From Clostridiales bacterium (GTDB lineage: Bacteria; Bacillota; Clostridia; Oscillospirales; Oscillospiraceae): a stretch of DNA of 64,000 nt. The stretch spans positions 91,952 through 155,951 of the forward strand of contig CABIXV010000007.1 in assembly GCA_902362775.1 (NCBI GenBank), given 5' to 3'. Positions 33,844 to 41,209 of the stretch are shown here, piece by piece. How positions within the stretch are numbered: position 1 is the stretch's first letter; each line of letters starts with the position of its first letter. A program made the translations under genes and the position numbers. The notes below the pieces were generated by a model. That model searched no databases, was not told where the DNA came from, and worked only from the letters and a program-made list of their open reading frames with translations.

Positions 33844-34521
33844 ATGTTCCAAGGATTTTCCCAGGGTGCCATCGATTTTCTGTGGGGCATCCGTTTCAAC
33901 AACGAGCGAGGTTGGTTTTTAGCTCACAAGGAGGAATTCCTGACTCTGGTGGACGCCCCCATGCGGGAGCTGGCCGCTCAGGTGAGTCAGGCCATGACGG
34001 AAGAATTCCCCAAGCTTGGACTGGAGCTGAAGGTGAGCCGTATCTACCGGGATGCCCGGCGGCTCTTTGGCCGCGGGCCCTATAAGGACCACCTTTGGTT
34101 TTCCCTCCGCCGCCGGAACGAGAACGAGGGGGCGGAGCCCAGCTTCTACTTTGAGATCGCCCCGGAGTATTACAGCTATGGCATGGGAGCCTGGGATTTG
34201 CCTCCGGTAACCATGGCCAAGCTCCGGGCCCGCATCGACCGGGACCCAAAACCTCTGGAGAAGCTGGCCCGAAGGCTGGAGAGGCAGGGGGAATTTGCGC
34301 TGGAGGGCCGGCAGTATAAGCGGCCCAAGGGGGACCCGGGAAAGCTTCTGTTTCCTTGGTATAACAGTCGTCAGCTGGTCATCTCCAGCGACCACAACTG
34401 TGAGGGCCCCCTGTTCGGCCCTGAACTGGCGGACCAGGTGCTGGAGGGGTTTCGATTTCTGGTGCCCTATTACCAGTATCTCCAGACATTGGCCGGGGAC
34501 GCGCCTCCGCCTGAGATCTGA
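33844..34521 (+). CDS. DUF2461 domain-containing protein
   Basis: 225 residues matching the DUF2461 layout: FSQGAIDFLWGIRFNNERGWF at the start, VSRIYRDARRLFGRGPYKDHLWFSL (given as region, about 63-88), and FYFEIAPEYYSYGMGAW. Soluble, no signal peptide. Function unknown; members occur widely in bacteria and fungi. It follows the VanW gene after 21 nt with GAGAGGAAGAGG upstream and probably shares its transcript. Confidence 0.85.
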   Translation: MFQGFSQGAIDFLWGIRFNNERGWFLAHKEEFLTLVDAPMRELAAQVSQAMTEEFPKLGLELKVSRIYRDARRLFGRGPYKDHLWFSLRRRNENEGAEPSFYFEIAPEYYSYGMGAWDLPPVTMAKLRARIDRDPKPLEKLARRLERQGEFALEGRQYKRPKGDPGKLLFPWYNSRQLVISSDHNCEGPLFGPELADQVLEGFRFLVPYYQYLQTLAGDAPPPEI

Positions 34522-34529
34522 ATACAGAG

Positions 34530-34564
34530 AAAAAGCGCTCCGGCCTCGGCTTGGGGCGCTTTTT
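34530..34564 (+). terminator. Terminator of the VanW-DUF2461 transcript
   Basis: AAAAAGCGC/GCGCTTTTT stem with a 17-nt, partly pairing loop. Confidence 0.75.
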
Positions 34565-34638
34565 GCAGGATGGGGGTTTAAGACTTGTGCTGTAGAGCTG
34601 ACGGCACAGAAAATTTTGAAAATTTCTCACAAATACTA

Positions 34639-34667
34639 TTGACAATAGAGTGGAGATGTGGTACATT
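34639..34667 (+). promoter_or_regulatory. Promoter of the putative non-coding RNA
   Basis: Perfect TTGACA (34639-34644), 17-nt spacer, TACATT (34662-34667). Confidence 0.82.
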
Positions 34668-34673
34668 ATAGCC

Positions 34674-35085
34674 AGAAAGGATGAGTCCAATGTATTAAGA
34701 AAGTCCCCGCACCTGATGCTGTGATGCAAGGCCGAGAAGCATAAAAATCAGAAAGAGGAGAACCAGAAGAACATTTGAGGAAAGTCCCATATGCCAATGA
34801 CATCGGACAGAAAGAATCTTCTCGGAGCGGAAACACCAGCACAGGGACATACCACAGAGCAAGGTCAGGTATATGTTCCGCCGCAAGATGCCTCACATAT
34901 GAGGAAGAGCCGCAGAAGCGGCCACAATGATTTGGGAGAGATACAAGGACCGGGACCGGCGAGATGTGGTATGGCGATTCTGTAGAAAGAGAGGTAAACA
35001 ATTGATGTTAGATAACAAGAACCACCAGAAATGACCCTTGGCTGCAACGGATTACGAAACGGGCAGTCAAGGGTCATTTCTTTTT
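34674..35085 (+). ncRNA. Candidate structured non-coding RNA, about 410 nt
   Basis: A transcript bounded by a strong promoter and a strong terminator has no convincing reading frame on either strand. It is purine-rich in loops (AGAAAG, GAGGAAAGTCCC, CAGAAAG) and contains clear hairpins: CCTCA-CATA-TGAGG near 34893, GCCGC-AGAA-GCGGC near 34910, and a longer-range pair CATATGCC (near 34787) with GGTATATG (near 34868). The string GAGGAAAGTCC echoes RNase P RNA but other RNase P signatures are missing. A 9-codon ORF preceded by AGAGAGG sits at its 3' end. Identity unknown; other large Firmicute ncRNA classes should be tested. Confidence 0.6.
35028..35085 (+). terminator. Terminator of the putative non-coding RNA
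   Basis: Perfect 13-bp stem GAAATGACCCTTG with complement plus inner CTGC/GCAG, then TTTTT. Confidence 0.85.
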
Positions 35086-35123
35086 CAAAGAGCACCGTGG
35101 ACAGGCGGGGAGCTGGAGGTGTG

Positions 35124-35144
35124 GAGCCAAAGGGCTCTTTTTTT
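35124..35144 (+). terminator. Second terminator downstream of the ncRNA
   Basis: GAGCC-AAAG-GGCTC followed by seven T. Probably a back-up terminator. Confidence 0.65.
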
Positions 35145-35154
35145 ATGCCCATTT

Positions 35155-35193
35155 TGAAAAAGAGAAAGCCCGCCGTTTTCAGGCGGGCTTTCT
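35155..35193 (-). terminator. Terminator of the crotonase gene
   Basis: 12-bp stem AGAAAGCCCGCC with complement, 7-nt loop, then CTTTTTC on the minus strand. Confidence 0.9.
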
Positions 35194-35204
35194 TTCTGGA
35201 GAGA

Positions 35205-35981
35205 TCAGCGGTTTTTGAAGGAGGTGAGCTTCTCCTTATTGACGAAGGCGCGCATGGCGTCCTTCTGGTCCTCGGTGGCAAAGCAGAGGCCGAAAGCCTC
35301 GCTCTCATAGGCGGCGCCGGTGTAAATATCGGTCTGGAGCCCCCGGCGGATGGCGGCCTTGGACTGGCGGACGGCTACCTGGGCGTTGGATGCAATGGCG
35401 TTGGCCAGCTCCAGAGCCTTGTCCATCAGCTCATCGGGGGGATAGACATGGCTCACCAGGCCCAACTCCTTGGCCTCGGCGGCGCCGATGGTCCTGGCGG
35501 TGAGGATCAGCTCCATAGCGTTGGAGATGCCCACGATCCGGGCCAGACGCTGGGTTCCCCCAAAGCCAGGGGTGATCCCAAGACCTACCTCCGGCTGGCC
35601 AAACTTGGCCTTTTCACTGGCGAGGCGGATGTCGCAGGCCATGGACAGCTCACACCCGCCTCCAAGAGCAAAGCCGTTGACGGCCGCAATGGTGGGCTTG
35701 GTCAGAGTTTCCAGCTTTAGAAAGACCCCATTGCCGTAAGCGCCGAATTTCTTGGCCTCCACGGAAGTGAGGGTGGACATCTGGCCGATGTCCGCGCCGG
35801 CTACGAAGGAGCGGCCGGCTCCGGTGACGATGGCCACCAGAATATCCTCACGCTCCTCTACCTGGTCCAGGACGGCGTCCAGATCCCGAAGTACCTGCTC
35901 ATTCAGCGCATTGAGGGCATCGGGCCGGTTCATGGTGATGATGCCCACGGGGCCCTTCTGCTCAAGGGTGACAAAAGACAT
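35205..35981 (-). CDS. crt: Short-chain enoyl-CoA hydratase (crotonase)
   Basis: Hydrates crotonyl-CoA to 3-hydroxybutyryl-CoA in fermentative butyrate synthesis, or runs the reverse step. 258 residues with oxyanion-hole loops AGRSFVAGADI (about 55-65) and GGGCELSMACD (about 105-115), and both catalytic glutamates (CELSM and GQPEVGLGITPGFGGTQRLAR). Length and motifs fit crotonase. AAGGAGG lies 9 nt before the ATG. The other butyryl-CoA genes (hbd, thl, bcd, etf) are not in the window. Confidence 0.92.
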   Translation of the reverse strand: MSFVTLEQKGPVGIITMNRPDALNALNEQVLRDLDAVLDQVEEREDILVAIVTGAGRSFVAGADIGQMSTLTSVEAKKFGAYGNGVFLKLETLTKPTIAAVNGFALGGGCELSMACDIRLASEKAKFGQPEVGLGITPGFGGTQRLARIVGISNAMELILTARTIGAAEAKELGLVSHVYPPDELMDKALELANAIASNAQVAVRQSKAAIRRGLQTDIYTGAAYESEAFGLCFATEDQKDAMRAFVNKEKLTSFKNR

Positions 35982-36039
35982 AGCTTGTTTCCTCCTTGTT
36001 TTTGTTCCGTGTTAAGGATCATTTTGCCTGTTTTCTTGT

Positions 36040-36068
36040 ATTATAGCCTATCCTGAACAGAACAGCAA
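36040..36068 (-). promoter_or_regulatory. Promoter of crt
   Basis: TTGCTG (36063-36068), 17-nt spacer, TATAAT (36040-36045). Confidence 0.8.
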
Positions 36069-36081
36069 GGGGAAAGTGGCG

Positions 36082-36825
36082 TCATGACCGGACTGCCGCG
36101 TGAAGCAGGGACCAGAAGGACCAGATCACACCTACTACAGTCAGCGCCACCCAGAAAACTACCATGATCTGGCTCATATCGCCGATGAAATAGGCGTTTC
36201 TACCCACCAGCTGGGGGCCAAAACAGGCCGCCATCCAGATACCCCAGATGATCCAGCCACCCTTGGCACCGTAGCGCTGCATGATTGCGCCGATAATGAG
36301 GCCGCAGGATAGAGCAAAGACCAGAATGGCGGGCCACCACCACCAGTTCAGGGTGAAGTCCTCGATAAATAGAGTGCTCTCCCAGGCGGGGTCCACAGGA
36401 GCGCCTAGACTGGGCTCGGGCATAGGAGAGATGCTCTCCAGGGACAGCCCCGGCAGGCCGGTCAGTTTCAGCCACAGTACCGGGGACACCATATGCTCCA
36501 GTGCGGTGAGCAGAGCGGCCATGCCCATGGAGCAGACACCCATGAATAGGCTCCTCCCCAGCTCCATCCCCAGGGCTCGGCGGCGGGTCTGGCCAAAGCG
36601 GATGGCCTGTTCAAAGCTCACCCCCATAGCCGCTACCGTTACAACCAGAGCCATAATACCCGCCACGATGGGAAGTACGGTCCCGGAGATCATGATGCTG
36701 CTGTTCTCAGCGGAGAGGAGCAGGACCGCGGCTATCACGCCCTGGATCAACACAAATAGTCCGGTTACCACGCCCAGACACAGAAACAGGTCGTCCAGGT
36801 TGAGCCGTATCACTTTTTTCAGCAT
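36082..36825 (-). CDS. Probable ABC transporter membrane protein (second)
   Basis: 247 residues with six predicted membrane helices and a longer extracytoplasmic loop (about 125-165, Pro- and Trp-rich). The last gene of a GntR-ATPase-membrane-membrane operon, so probably a subunit of the exporter. No family motif is clear. ATG at 36825, with GAGGTG 6 nt upstream, follows the previous stop by five bases. Weakly similar in pattern to its neighbour; the pair may form a heterodimer. Confidence 0.7.
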   Translation of the reverse strand: MLKKVIRLNLDDLFLCLGVVTGLFVLIQGVIAAVLLLSAENSSIMISGTVLPIVAGIMALVVTVAAMGVSFEQAIRFGQTRRRALGMELGRSLFMGVCSMGMAALLTALEHMVSPVLWLKLTGLPGLSLESISPMPEPSLGAPVDPAWESTLFIEDFTLNWWWWPAILVFALSCGLIIGAIMQRYGAKGGWIIWGIWMAACFGPQLVGRNAYFIGDMSQIMVVFWVALTVVGVIWSFWSLLHAAVRS

Positions 36826-36830
36826 CCCGA

Positions 36831-37523
36831 TCACCTCACTGCAAAACGGAAAATCTGCCGCCATATAACGACTTCACCAATGGCCAGCGTCGCTAACATT
36901 CCGATGGTCAGAATGGCGGGCAGGCTGCCCCACATACCGCTCCAGGCGCTGCCCATCAGAAAGGACCAGGCGTCCAGATCGGCCATGAGGGCCAGAAGGA
37001 TGGAGCCCATGAGCAGGGCGATGACGGACACGGAGAGGATGACGGCGCCCCAGACCTTGGACTTGGCGGACACCAGCCCGCCCAGACAGCCCAGCACCAA
37101 TATGGTCAAACATACTAGAGGGAACACCCACAGCGTCCTTCCGTAAAAGGCCCGAATCAAAGTCCAACGGCCCTCCTCAATCCAGCCACCCAACTGGGGC
37201 AGAGCAGCCAGCAGGACTTGCGCGGCCCAGCAGAACCCAGTGTACACGACCAGCACTCCCTGCACGGCCCAGAAGAAGTCCCGCCGCCGGGCCCCAAAGG
37301 ACAGCCCCAGATTCAGGTTGCTGGTGCACAGGGAAAAGGCGAAAATGAATAGGACGAACAGGGTGACCAGGGGAAAGGCGCCATAGTAGGTAGCGAACAG
37401 ATTGCTCGCCCCACCGGGCACCCCGGTGGCGTAGCAGCCCACTACTACAAGGACGGCGAAGCCCAGCAGGCAGGCCAGATTGATCCAGGCGAACTGGAAG
37501 AGAAAGCGAAAGGATTTCAACAT
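36831..37523 (-). CDS. Probable ABC transporter membrane protein (first)
   Basis: 230 residues, six membrane helices, with the cytoplasmic stretch LNLGLSFGARRRDFFWA after TM2 that is common in ABC-2-like permeases of GntR (YtrA-type) operons in Firmicutes. It follows the ATPase gene by 12 nt. Likely partner of the ATPase; substrate unknown, with antimicrobial or cell-wall compounds the usual suspects for this operon type. Confidence 0.72.
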   Translation of the reverse strand: MLKSFRFLFQFAWINLACLLGFAVLVVVGCYATGVPGGASNLFATYYGAFPLVTLFVLFIFAFSLCTSNLNLGLSFGARRRDFFWAVQGVLVVYTGFCWAAQVLLAALPQLGGWIEEGRWTLIRAFYGRTLWVFPLVCLTILVLGCLGGLVSAKSKVWGAVILSVSVIALLMGSILLALMADLDAWSFLMGSAWSGMWGSLPAILTIGMLATLAIGEVVIWRQIFRFAVR

Positions 37524-37535
37524 TGGTATCCCTCC

Positions 37536-38423
37536 TCACTGGGTGTCCCCATGTCCGCACAGGGCCACAAACACGTTCTGAAGGTTCATGGGGGACACAT
37601 CCACATCGGCCTTGAGGGCGTCCTGGAGCTTAACTCCGCTCCCCCGGACGGCTGCGGTCTTGTGCCGGCCCATCTGATGGGTGGACAGCACCTCCAACCC
37701 GGCGCATACCTGATCTACCACATCCTCATGGCCGGAGATGTAGCGGAACTGGCCCACCAGCTCCTCGGTGGGGCAGTTTTCCAGGATACGGCCCTCATCC
37801 AGGATGATGACCCGCTCAAAGACGGAGGCGGCCTCCTCGATGATGTGAGTGGACACCAGGAAGGTCCGTCCGGTCTGGGCGAAATCGTCCAGCAGAAGCT
37901 GGTAAAACCGCTCCCGCATCACCACATCCAGTCCCGCCGCCGGCTCATCCAGGATGGTGATGGGAGACCGGCTGGCCAGGGCGATGAGGATGGTCACCAT
38001 GGACATCTGTCCCTTGGAGAGCTGACAGATCTTCTTTTTCTCGTCCAGCTTAAATTCCTCTAATAGCCGCTGGGCGTATTCCCTATCCCAACCGGGGTAG
38101 TAGATGGCCGCAGAGCGGAGATAGTGGCGGATTTTTAGATTGTTCTGCCCGGAGAACAGGGTGGGCTGCAGCTCGCGGGAGAAGCAGATGTTGTCCAGTG
38201 CCGCCTGGTTTTCCCAGACGGGCTGTCCGTCGTAGGTCACCTCGCCCCGGTCCTTGGTGTTCTGGGCGGTGAGGATGCCCAGCAGAGTGGTCTTGCCCGC
38301 CCCGTTCCGGCCGATCAGGCCATAGATCTTGCCTGGTTCTATTGTCAGGTCCAGATTATGGAGTACCTCTTTGTCCTTATAGGATTTATACAGACCCTGA
38401 GCCTTTAAAATTCCGGTCAGCAT
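37536..38423 (-). CDS. ABC transporter ATP-binding protein (YtrB-like)
   Basis: 295 residues. Walker A GRNGAGKTTLL (about 38-48), signature LSKGQMSMVTILIAL (Gly-Gly replaced by Lys-Gly, as in this subfamily), Walker B ITILDEPAAGLD, switch His in LVSTHIIEEAA, and a 75-residue C-terminal extension. The ATG overlaps the GntR gene by 7 nt. Drives export by the two membrane proteins encoded downstream. Confidence 0.92.
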   Translation of the reverse strand: MLTGILKAQGLYKSYKDKEVLHNLDLTIEPGKIYGLIGRNGAGKTTLLGILTAQNTKDRGEVTYDGQPVWENQAALDNICFSRELQPTLFSGQNNLKIRHYLRSAAIYYPGWDREYAQRLLEEFKLDEKKKICQLSKGQMSMVTILIALASRSPITILDEPAAGLDVVMRERFYQLLLDDFAQTGRTFLVSTHIIEEAASVFERVIILDEGRILENCPTEELVGQFRYISGHEDVVDQVCAGLEVLSTHQMGRHKTAAVRGSGVKLQDALKADVDVSPMNLQNVFVALCGHGDTQ

Positions 38424-38800
38424 GATTGCTCTCCCTCCTTGATTGCACGGTCCACCATAGACAGCAGCTCCTCTCCGGTCAGAGAGATAGCGGTTCCCTC
38501 TTTGACCAGCGGTTTCACAAATCCGTCGTAAAAGGCGGCCTTCCTTTTTTGTTTCACAGTATCACCTGCTCCTGGGGATACGAACATACCGATCCCTCTT
38601 TTTTTGTATAAGATCCCATCGGCCACCAGCATATTGATACCCTTGGCCGCCGTGGCTGGGTTGATGTTATAGCCCCGTGCCAGCTCATTGGTGGAGGGCA
38701 CCTGCTCCTCCTCCTGGTAGATCCCCCGTAAGATGTCGTCCTCCAGCATCCGGGCAATCTGTAGATAGATCAGGGACTGATCGTTCAGGATTCCATGCAC
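38417..38800 (-). CDS. GntR family regulator, YtrA subfamily
   Basis: 127 residues: winged helix-turn-helix (about 10-75, with YLQIARMLEDDILRGIYQEEEQVPSTNELA, region only) and a short C-terminal dimerisation tail, the YtrA layout without a large effector domain. GTG start with GGAGG 7 nt upstream. First gene of the exporter operon; the perfect palindrome at the operon's transcript start is very likely its own operator, giving autorepression lifted by a ligand or cell-envelope stress. Confidence 0.9.
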   Translation of the reverse strand: MHGILNDQSLIYLQIARMLEDDILRGIYQEEEQVPSTNELARGYNINPATAAKGINMLVADGILYKKRGIGMFVSPGAGDTVKQKRKAAFYDGFVKPLVKEGTAISLTGEELLSMVDRAIKEGEQSC

Positions 38801-38853
38801 ATGATCACCTCCATAATTGTTTCCTCCGCGCGGCGGAGAGCATCCAGGAGCCG

Positions 38854-38954
38854 TTACAGCAAAATGCTATAGACCGCAACGATGAAATAGCGCAACAGGC
38901 GATACCGCCCCTCTACTTTTTGTGCTCTTTTATCCAGACGTTGATTTTTTCCAT
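38854..38954 (-). CDS. Possible leader peptide read through a -1 frameshift
   Basis: In the long leader of the GntR operon, an ATG with GAGGGG 9 nt upstream opens a 13-codon frame (MEKINVWIKEHKK, stop TAG at 38913). In the -1 frame from C-AAA-AAG the reading continues as VEGRYRLLRYFIVAVYSILL to a TAA at 38854, a natural-looking basic segment plus membrane helix. The 33-residue product would look like one small membrane protein. It could be programmed frameshifting, a decayed gene or chance. Confidence 0.3.
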
Positions 38955-39006
38955 GAGATAGTGCCCCTCTTCTGGACCTTAGGTTCCCATACGCTTTCTG
39001 TTCGTT

Positions 39007-39030
39007 GGTTAATTACTTGTGTAATTAACC
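39007..39030. promoter_or_regulatory. Operator of the GntR-ABC operon
   Basis: GGTTAATTAC-TTGT-GTAATTAACC, a perfect 10-bp inverted repeat at the transcript start, typical of YtrA-type GntR sites. Confidence 0.75.
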
Positions 39031-39056
39031 ATATCACCGATGAGGAGAAAAGTCAA
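39028..39056 (-). promoter_or_regulatory. Promoter of the GntR-ABC operon
   Basis: TTGACT (39051-39056), 17-nt spacer, TATGGT (39028-39033). It gives a 220-nt leader that holds the possible peptide gene. Confidence 0.8.
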
Positions 39057-39164
39057 GACCTTTTTGTACATAAAAAAGAGACAGGGGAGGGGGGCAGCTT
39101 CCTCACCCTTTGGGCCGCCGCGGCATAGTCTGGGGTACAGATTCGTTGATACGGAGGGTCGGTC

Positions 39165-39448
39165 ATGACTTCTTTGCCTAAAATCCAATATTTTTTGGGG
39201 GCCAATTCCCCCACTGGTTTTTACTCTCTTTACCCTGAACTCATCCAGCCTGAACGGGCCCGGACTATCTATATCCTAAAGGGCGGTCCGGGCTGTGGAA
39301 AATCCACCCTGATGCGCCGGGTAGGGGCCCGGATGGAGGAGGAAGGTCTGGATACCGAGTACATCCTATGCTCCGGAGATCCGGATTCGCTGGACGCGCT
39401 GCTGCTCCCCCAGCTAGGGGTAGCCCTGGTGGACGGGACCGCTCCCCA
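39165..39448 (+). pseudogene. PRK06851-type P-loop ATPase, N-terminal fragment (split by the mobile element)
   Basis: About 94 residues: MTSLPKIQYFLGANSPTGFY, Walker A LKGGPGCGKSTLM and ALVDGTAPH, the start of the PRK06851 family of sporeformer ATPases. GGAGG lies 7 nt before the ATG. At 39448 the family similarity stops; the frame runs on for 82 codons of element sequence. The missing remainder of the protein resumes in register at 48237, so the gene was interrupted by insertion. Without the element the two parts give one ORF of about 360 residues, ...GTAP-H-VVEPKYPG... Confidence 0.88.
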
Positions 39449-39471
39449 CGGCACAGCACCATTAGGACACC
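39445..39471 (+). other. attL: left junction with recombinase arm
   Basis: Core CCCA (39445-39448) then, 13 nt further, TTAGGACACC (39462-39471), the mirror image of GGTGTCCTAA near the right end. Confidence 0.78.
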
Positions 39472-39700
39472 CGGCGAAAAAGGTCAGGATTTGCAAGGGG
39501 TTGCGGGATCAGCTTTTGGACGGCACCAGCACCGGGCACGGTTACTTAGGACACTTTTATGGGACAAGCTATTTGATAAGAGGCGTAACTGCTCAAAAAA
39601 AGACTCTGGCAGCAAAAGGGCGGGGGAACAGAAACGGGAACAGAAAAAACAGATGCCTACGGATTGTAGGCACCTGGCATGGTCAAGGAGGATAAAAAAG

Positions 39701-39796
39701 TTGCGATATGATTGCAAAAGCGGACGACAAAAACGAAGAAAACAATGCCAAACTTGTTCAAAATTTTGGCTTTGTAAAAATATTCGCAAGAAATGA
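39701..39796 (+). CDS. Tiny Cys-rich ORF near the left end of the element
   Basis: 31 codons from TTG with AAGGAGG 9 nt upstream, reading MRYDCKSGRQKRRKQCQTCS and so on: very basic with four Cys, including CxxC, like a small zinc finger. A second frame from ATG at 39708 (MIAKADDKNEENNAKLVQ...) is also open for 31 codons. A terminator follows directly at 39805. Only one, or neither, may be real. Positions 39472-39700 otherwise show only a GCCTAC/GTAGGC hairpin. Confidence 0.3.
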   Translation: MRYDCKSGRQKRRKQCQTCSKFWLCKNIRKK

Positions 39797-39804
39797 TTGG
39801 TAAT

Positions 39805-39837
39805 TCGTCGGGTTATGAGCCCGACGAGTTTATTTTT
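39805..39837 (+). terminator. Terminator in the left part of the element
   Basis: TCGTCGGG-TTATGAG-CCCGACGA, then GTTTATTTTTT. Confidence 0.75.
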
Positions 39838-39867
39838 TGAAGATTTTTGAATATACTATGAATATAT

Positions 39868-39908
39868 AACCGTGAAAGCCTGCTGTCAAGCGGGATTTCA
39901 CGGTTTTT
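39868..39908 (+). terminator. Hairpin upstream of the tyrosine recombinase gene
   Basis: AACCGTGAAA/TTTCACGGTT with a partly paired loop, followed by TTTCC. It may end an upstream transcript or shield the integrase gene. Confidence 0.55.
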
Positions 39909-39989
39909 CCGTATATAAGATTCAACTGTCAAAACCAATGATGGCAAAGACAAAAGTTGCAATTTCATTGCGAAAGGGAAGGTATTTTT

Positions 39990-41099
39990 ATGATAACCGG
40001 AAGGCTTGTAGAAGTGAACAATCAATATTATGCGATCCTCAATCTCAAGCATCCCGATGGAAAGCGGCTTCAAAAGCGGTTTAACTTAGGTCTGCCTGTA
40101 CCGAACAATAAACGGCGTGCTCAGGAAAAACTCCAGGAACTGTGTCTTGCGTATACCCGTAAGCAGCAGGTGGAGCAGAACTATCCTGATGTGATTTTGA
40201 TGGATTTCCTAAACGCGTGGATCGAGCGCCGAAAGTCTGAACTTTCTCCATCCACCTACCGCAACTACATACACATGGCGGAGCACCATATGACGGACTA
40301 TTTTGGAGACGCCCTGCTGCGGGAGGTCGATTCCCAAAAGATCGAAGCATACTACCAGTTTTTGAAAGAGCACGGGCTGTCCTCCACCACGATTCAGCAC
40401 CACCACATGCTGCTACAAAGCGTCTTTCGGGATGCCTGCAAACGGGAAATAATTTTGAGAAACCCCATTGAATTTGTGAGCAAGCCGAAACGTCAGCGGC
40501 CGCAAGCCAATTACTACTCTGAACAGGAAGCCCGTCAACTCCTGGAAGCGGTGAAAGGGACAAAGCTGGAATTACCCGTCACCTTATCCCTGGCCTACGG
40601 CCTGCGCCGCAGTGAAGTGCTGGGTCTCCGGTGGAAAGATGTGGATTTTGAGAAACAGACCATGTTGGTATGTCATAGTGTGATAGAGGGAGTTGACGAT
40701 GGAAAGCGAGTGGTTTGCGCAAAAGATACCTTGAAACAAGCGGCGTCCCACCGAACTCTGCCGCTGTTTGAGCCGATCCTTTCACTTTTGCAGGAGGAAT
40801 TGGAGCGTAAAAAGGCTCTGCGGCCGGTCTATGTGTGCAGTGATCGGCACGGCAATGTGATGAAACCGGATGTTGTCACGCACGATTTTCAGAAGTTCCT
40901 GAAAGAAAATGGCCTGCGGCATATCCGCTTTCATGATCTCCGGCACAGCTGTGCCAGTCTTTTGATCGCAAACCACACGCCGCTGATTCAGGTACAGCAC
41001 TGGTTAGGCCACCGCACCATGTTGACTACGGCCGATTTATATTCCCATTTGGATTCCAGTTTAGTCAATGAGTGCGGCGAGAGTATAAAAAAATTTTAG
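39990..41099 (+). CDS. Tyrosine recombinase / integrase
   Basis: 369 residues: an N-terminal AP2-like arm-binding part (1-60), SAM-like core-binding domain (about 65-165) and catalytic domain with the full set Arg206 (AYGLRRSEV), His315 and Arg318 (FHDLRHSCA), His341 (GHRTM) and Tyr351 (ADLYSH). It should therefore be active. ATG at 39990 with GAAGG 7 nt upstream. It resembles integrases of clostridial integrative elements. Its presence inside an element whose ends fit a serine recombinase suggests either a nested element or a cargo gene for excision of another DNA. Confidence 0.92.
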   Translation: MITGRLVEVNNQYYAILNLKHPDGKRLQKRFNLGLPVPNNKRRAQEKLQELCLAYTRKQQVEQNYPDVILMDFLNAWIERRKSELSPSTYRNYIHMAEHHMTDYFGDALLREVDSQKIEAYYQFLKEHGLSSTTIQHHHMLLQSVFRDACKREIILRNPIEFVSKPKRQRPQANYYSEQEARQLLEAVKGTKLELPVTLSLAYGLRRSEVLGLRWKDVDFEKQTMLVCHSVIEGVDDGKRVVCAKDTLKQAASHRTLPLFEPILSLLQEELERKKALRPVYVCSDRHGNVMKPDVVTHDFQKFLKENGLRHIRFHDLRHSCASLLIANHTPLIQVQHWLGHRTMLTTADLYSHLDSSLVNECGESIKKF

Positions 41100-41160
41100 T
41101 AATCCGCAACAGAGTGCAAAATAGTTAAACAAGAAAAAATCTTATTTCAACATATTTTTC

Positions 41161-41189
41161 TTGACTTAACTTTCCGTCATGGATAAACT
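41161..41189 (+). promoter_or_regulatory. Promoter of the AAA/DUF4143 ATPase gene
   Basis: TTGACT (41161-41166), 17-nt spacer, TAAACT (41184-41189). Confidence 0.78.
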
Positions 41190-41198
41190 ATATCCATG
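41178..41198. promoter_or_regulatory. Operator-like palindrome at the ATPase gene promoter
   Basis: CATGGATA-AACTA-TATCCATG, a perfect 8-bp inverted repeat over the -10 box and transcript start. Confidence 0.55.
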
Positions 41199-41209
41199 AG
41201 GTGAGTAGT

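Noticed and set aside
34666..35001. A 111-codon minus-strand frame across the ncRNA region
   Set aside because: No Shine-Dalgarno, no recognisable protein, and the promoter and terminator signals point to plus-strand transcription.
34674..35085. Calling the 410-nt RNA RNase P
   Set aside because: GAGGAAAGTCC fits, but the matching 3' P4 strand and the conserved CR-V region of RNase P RNA are not found.
39449..39695. Reading through 39449 as the C-terminus of the P-loop ATPase
   Set aside because: The 82 codons after 39448 are element sequence with no family likeness; the genuine remainder is at 48237.
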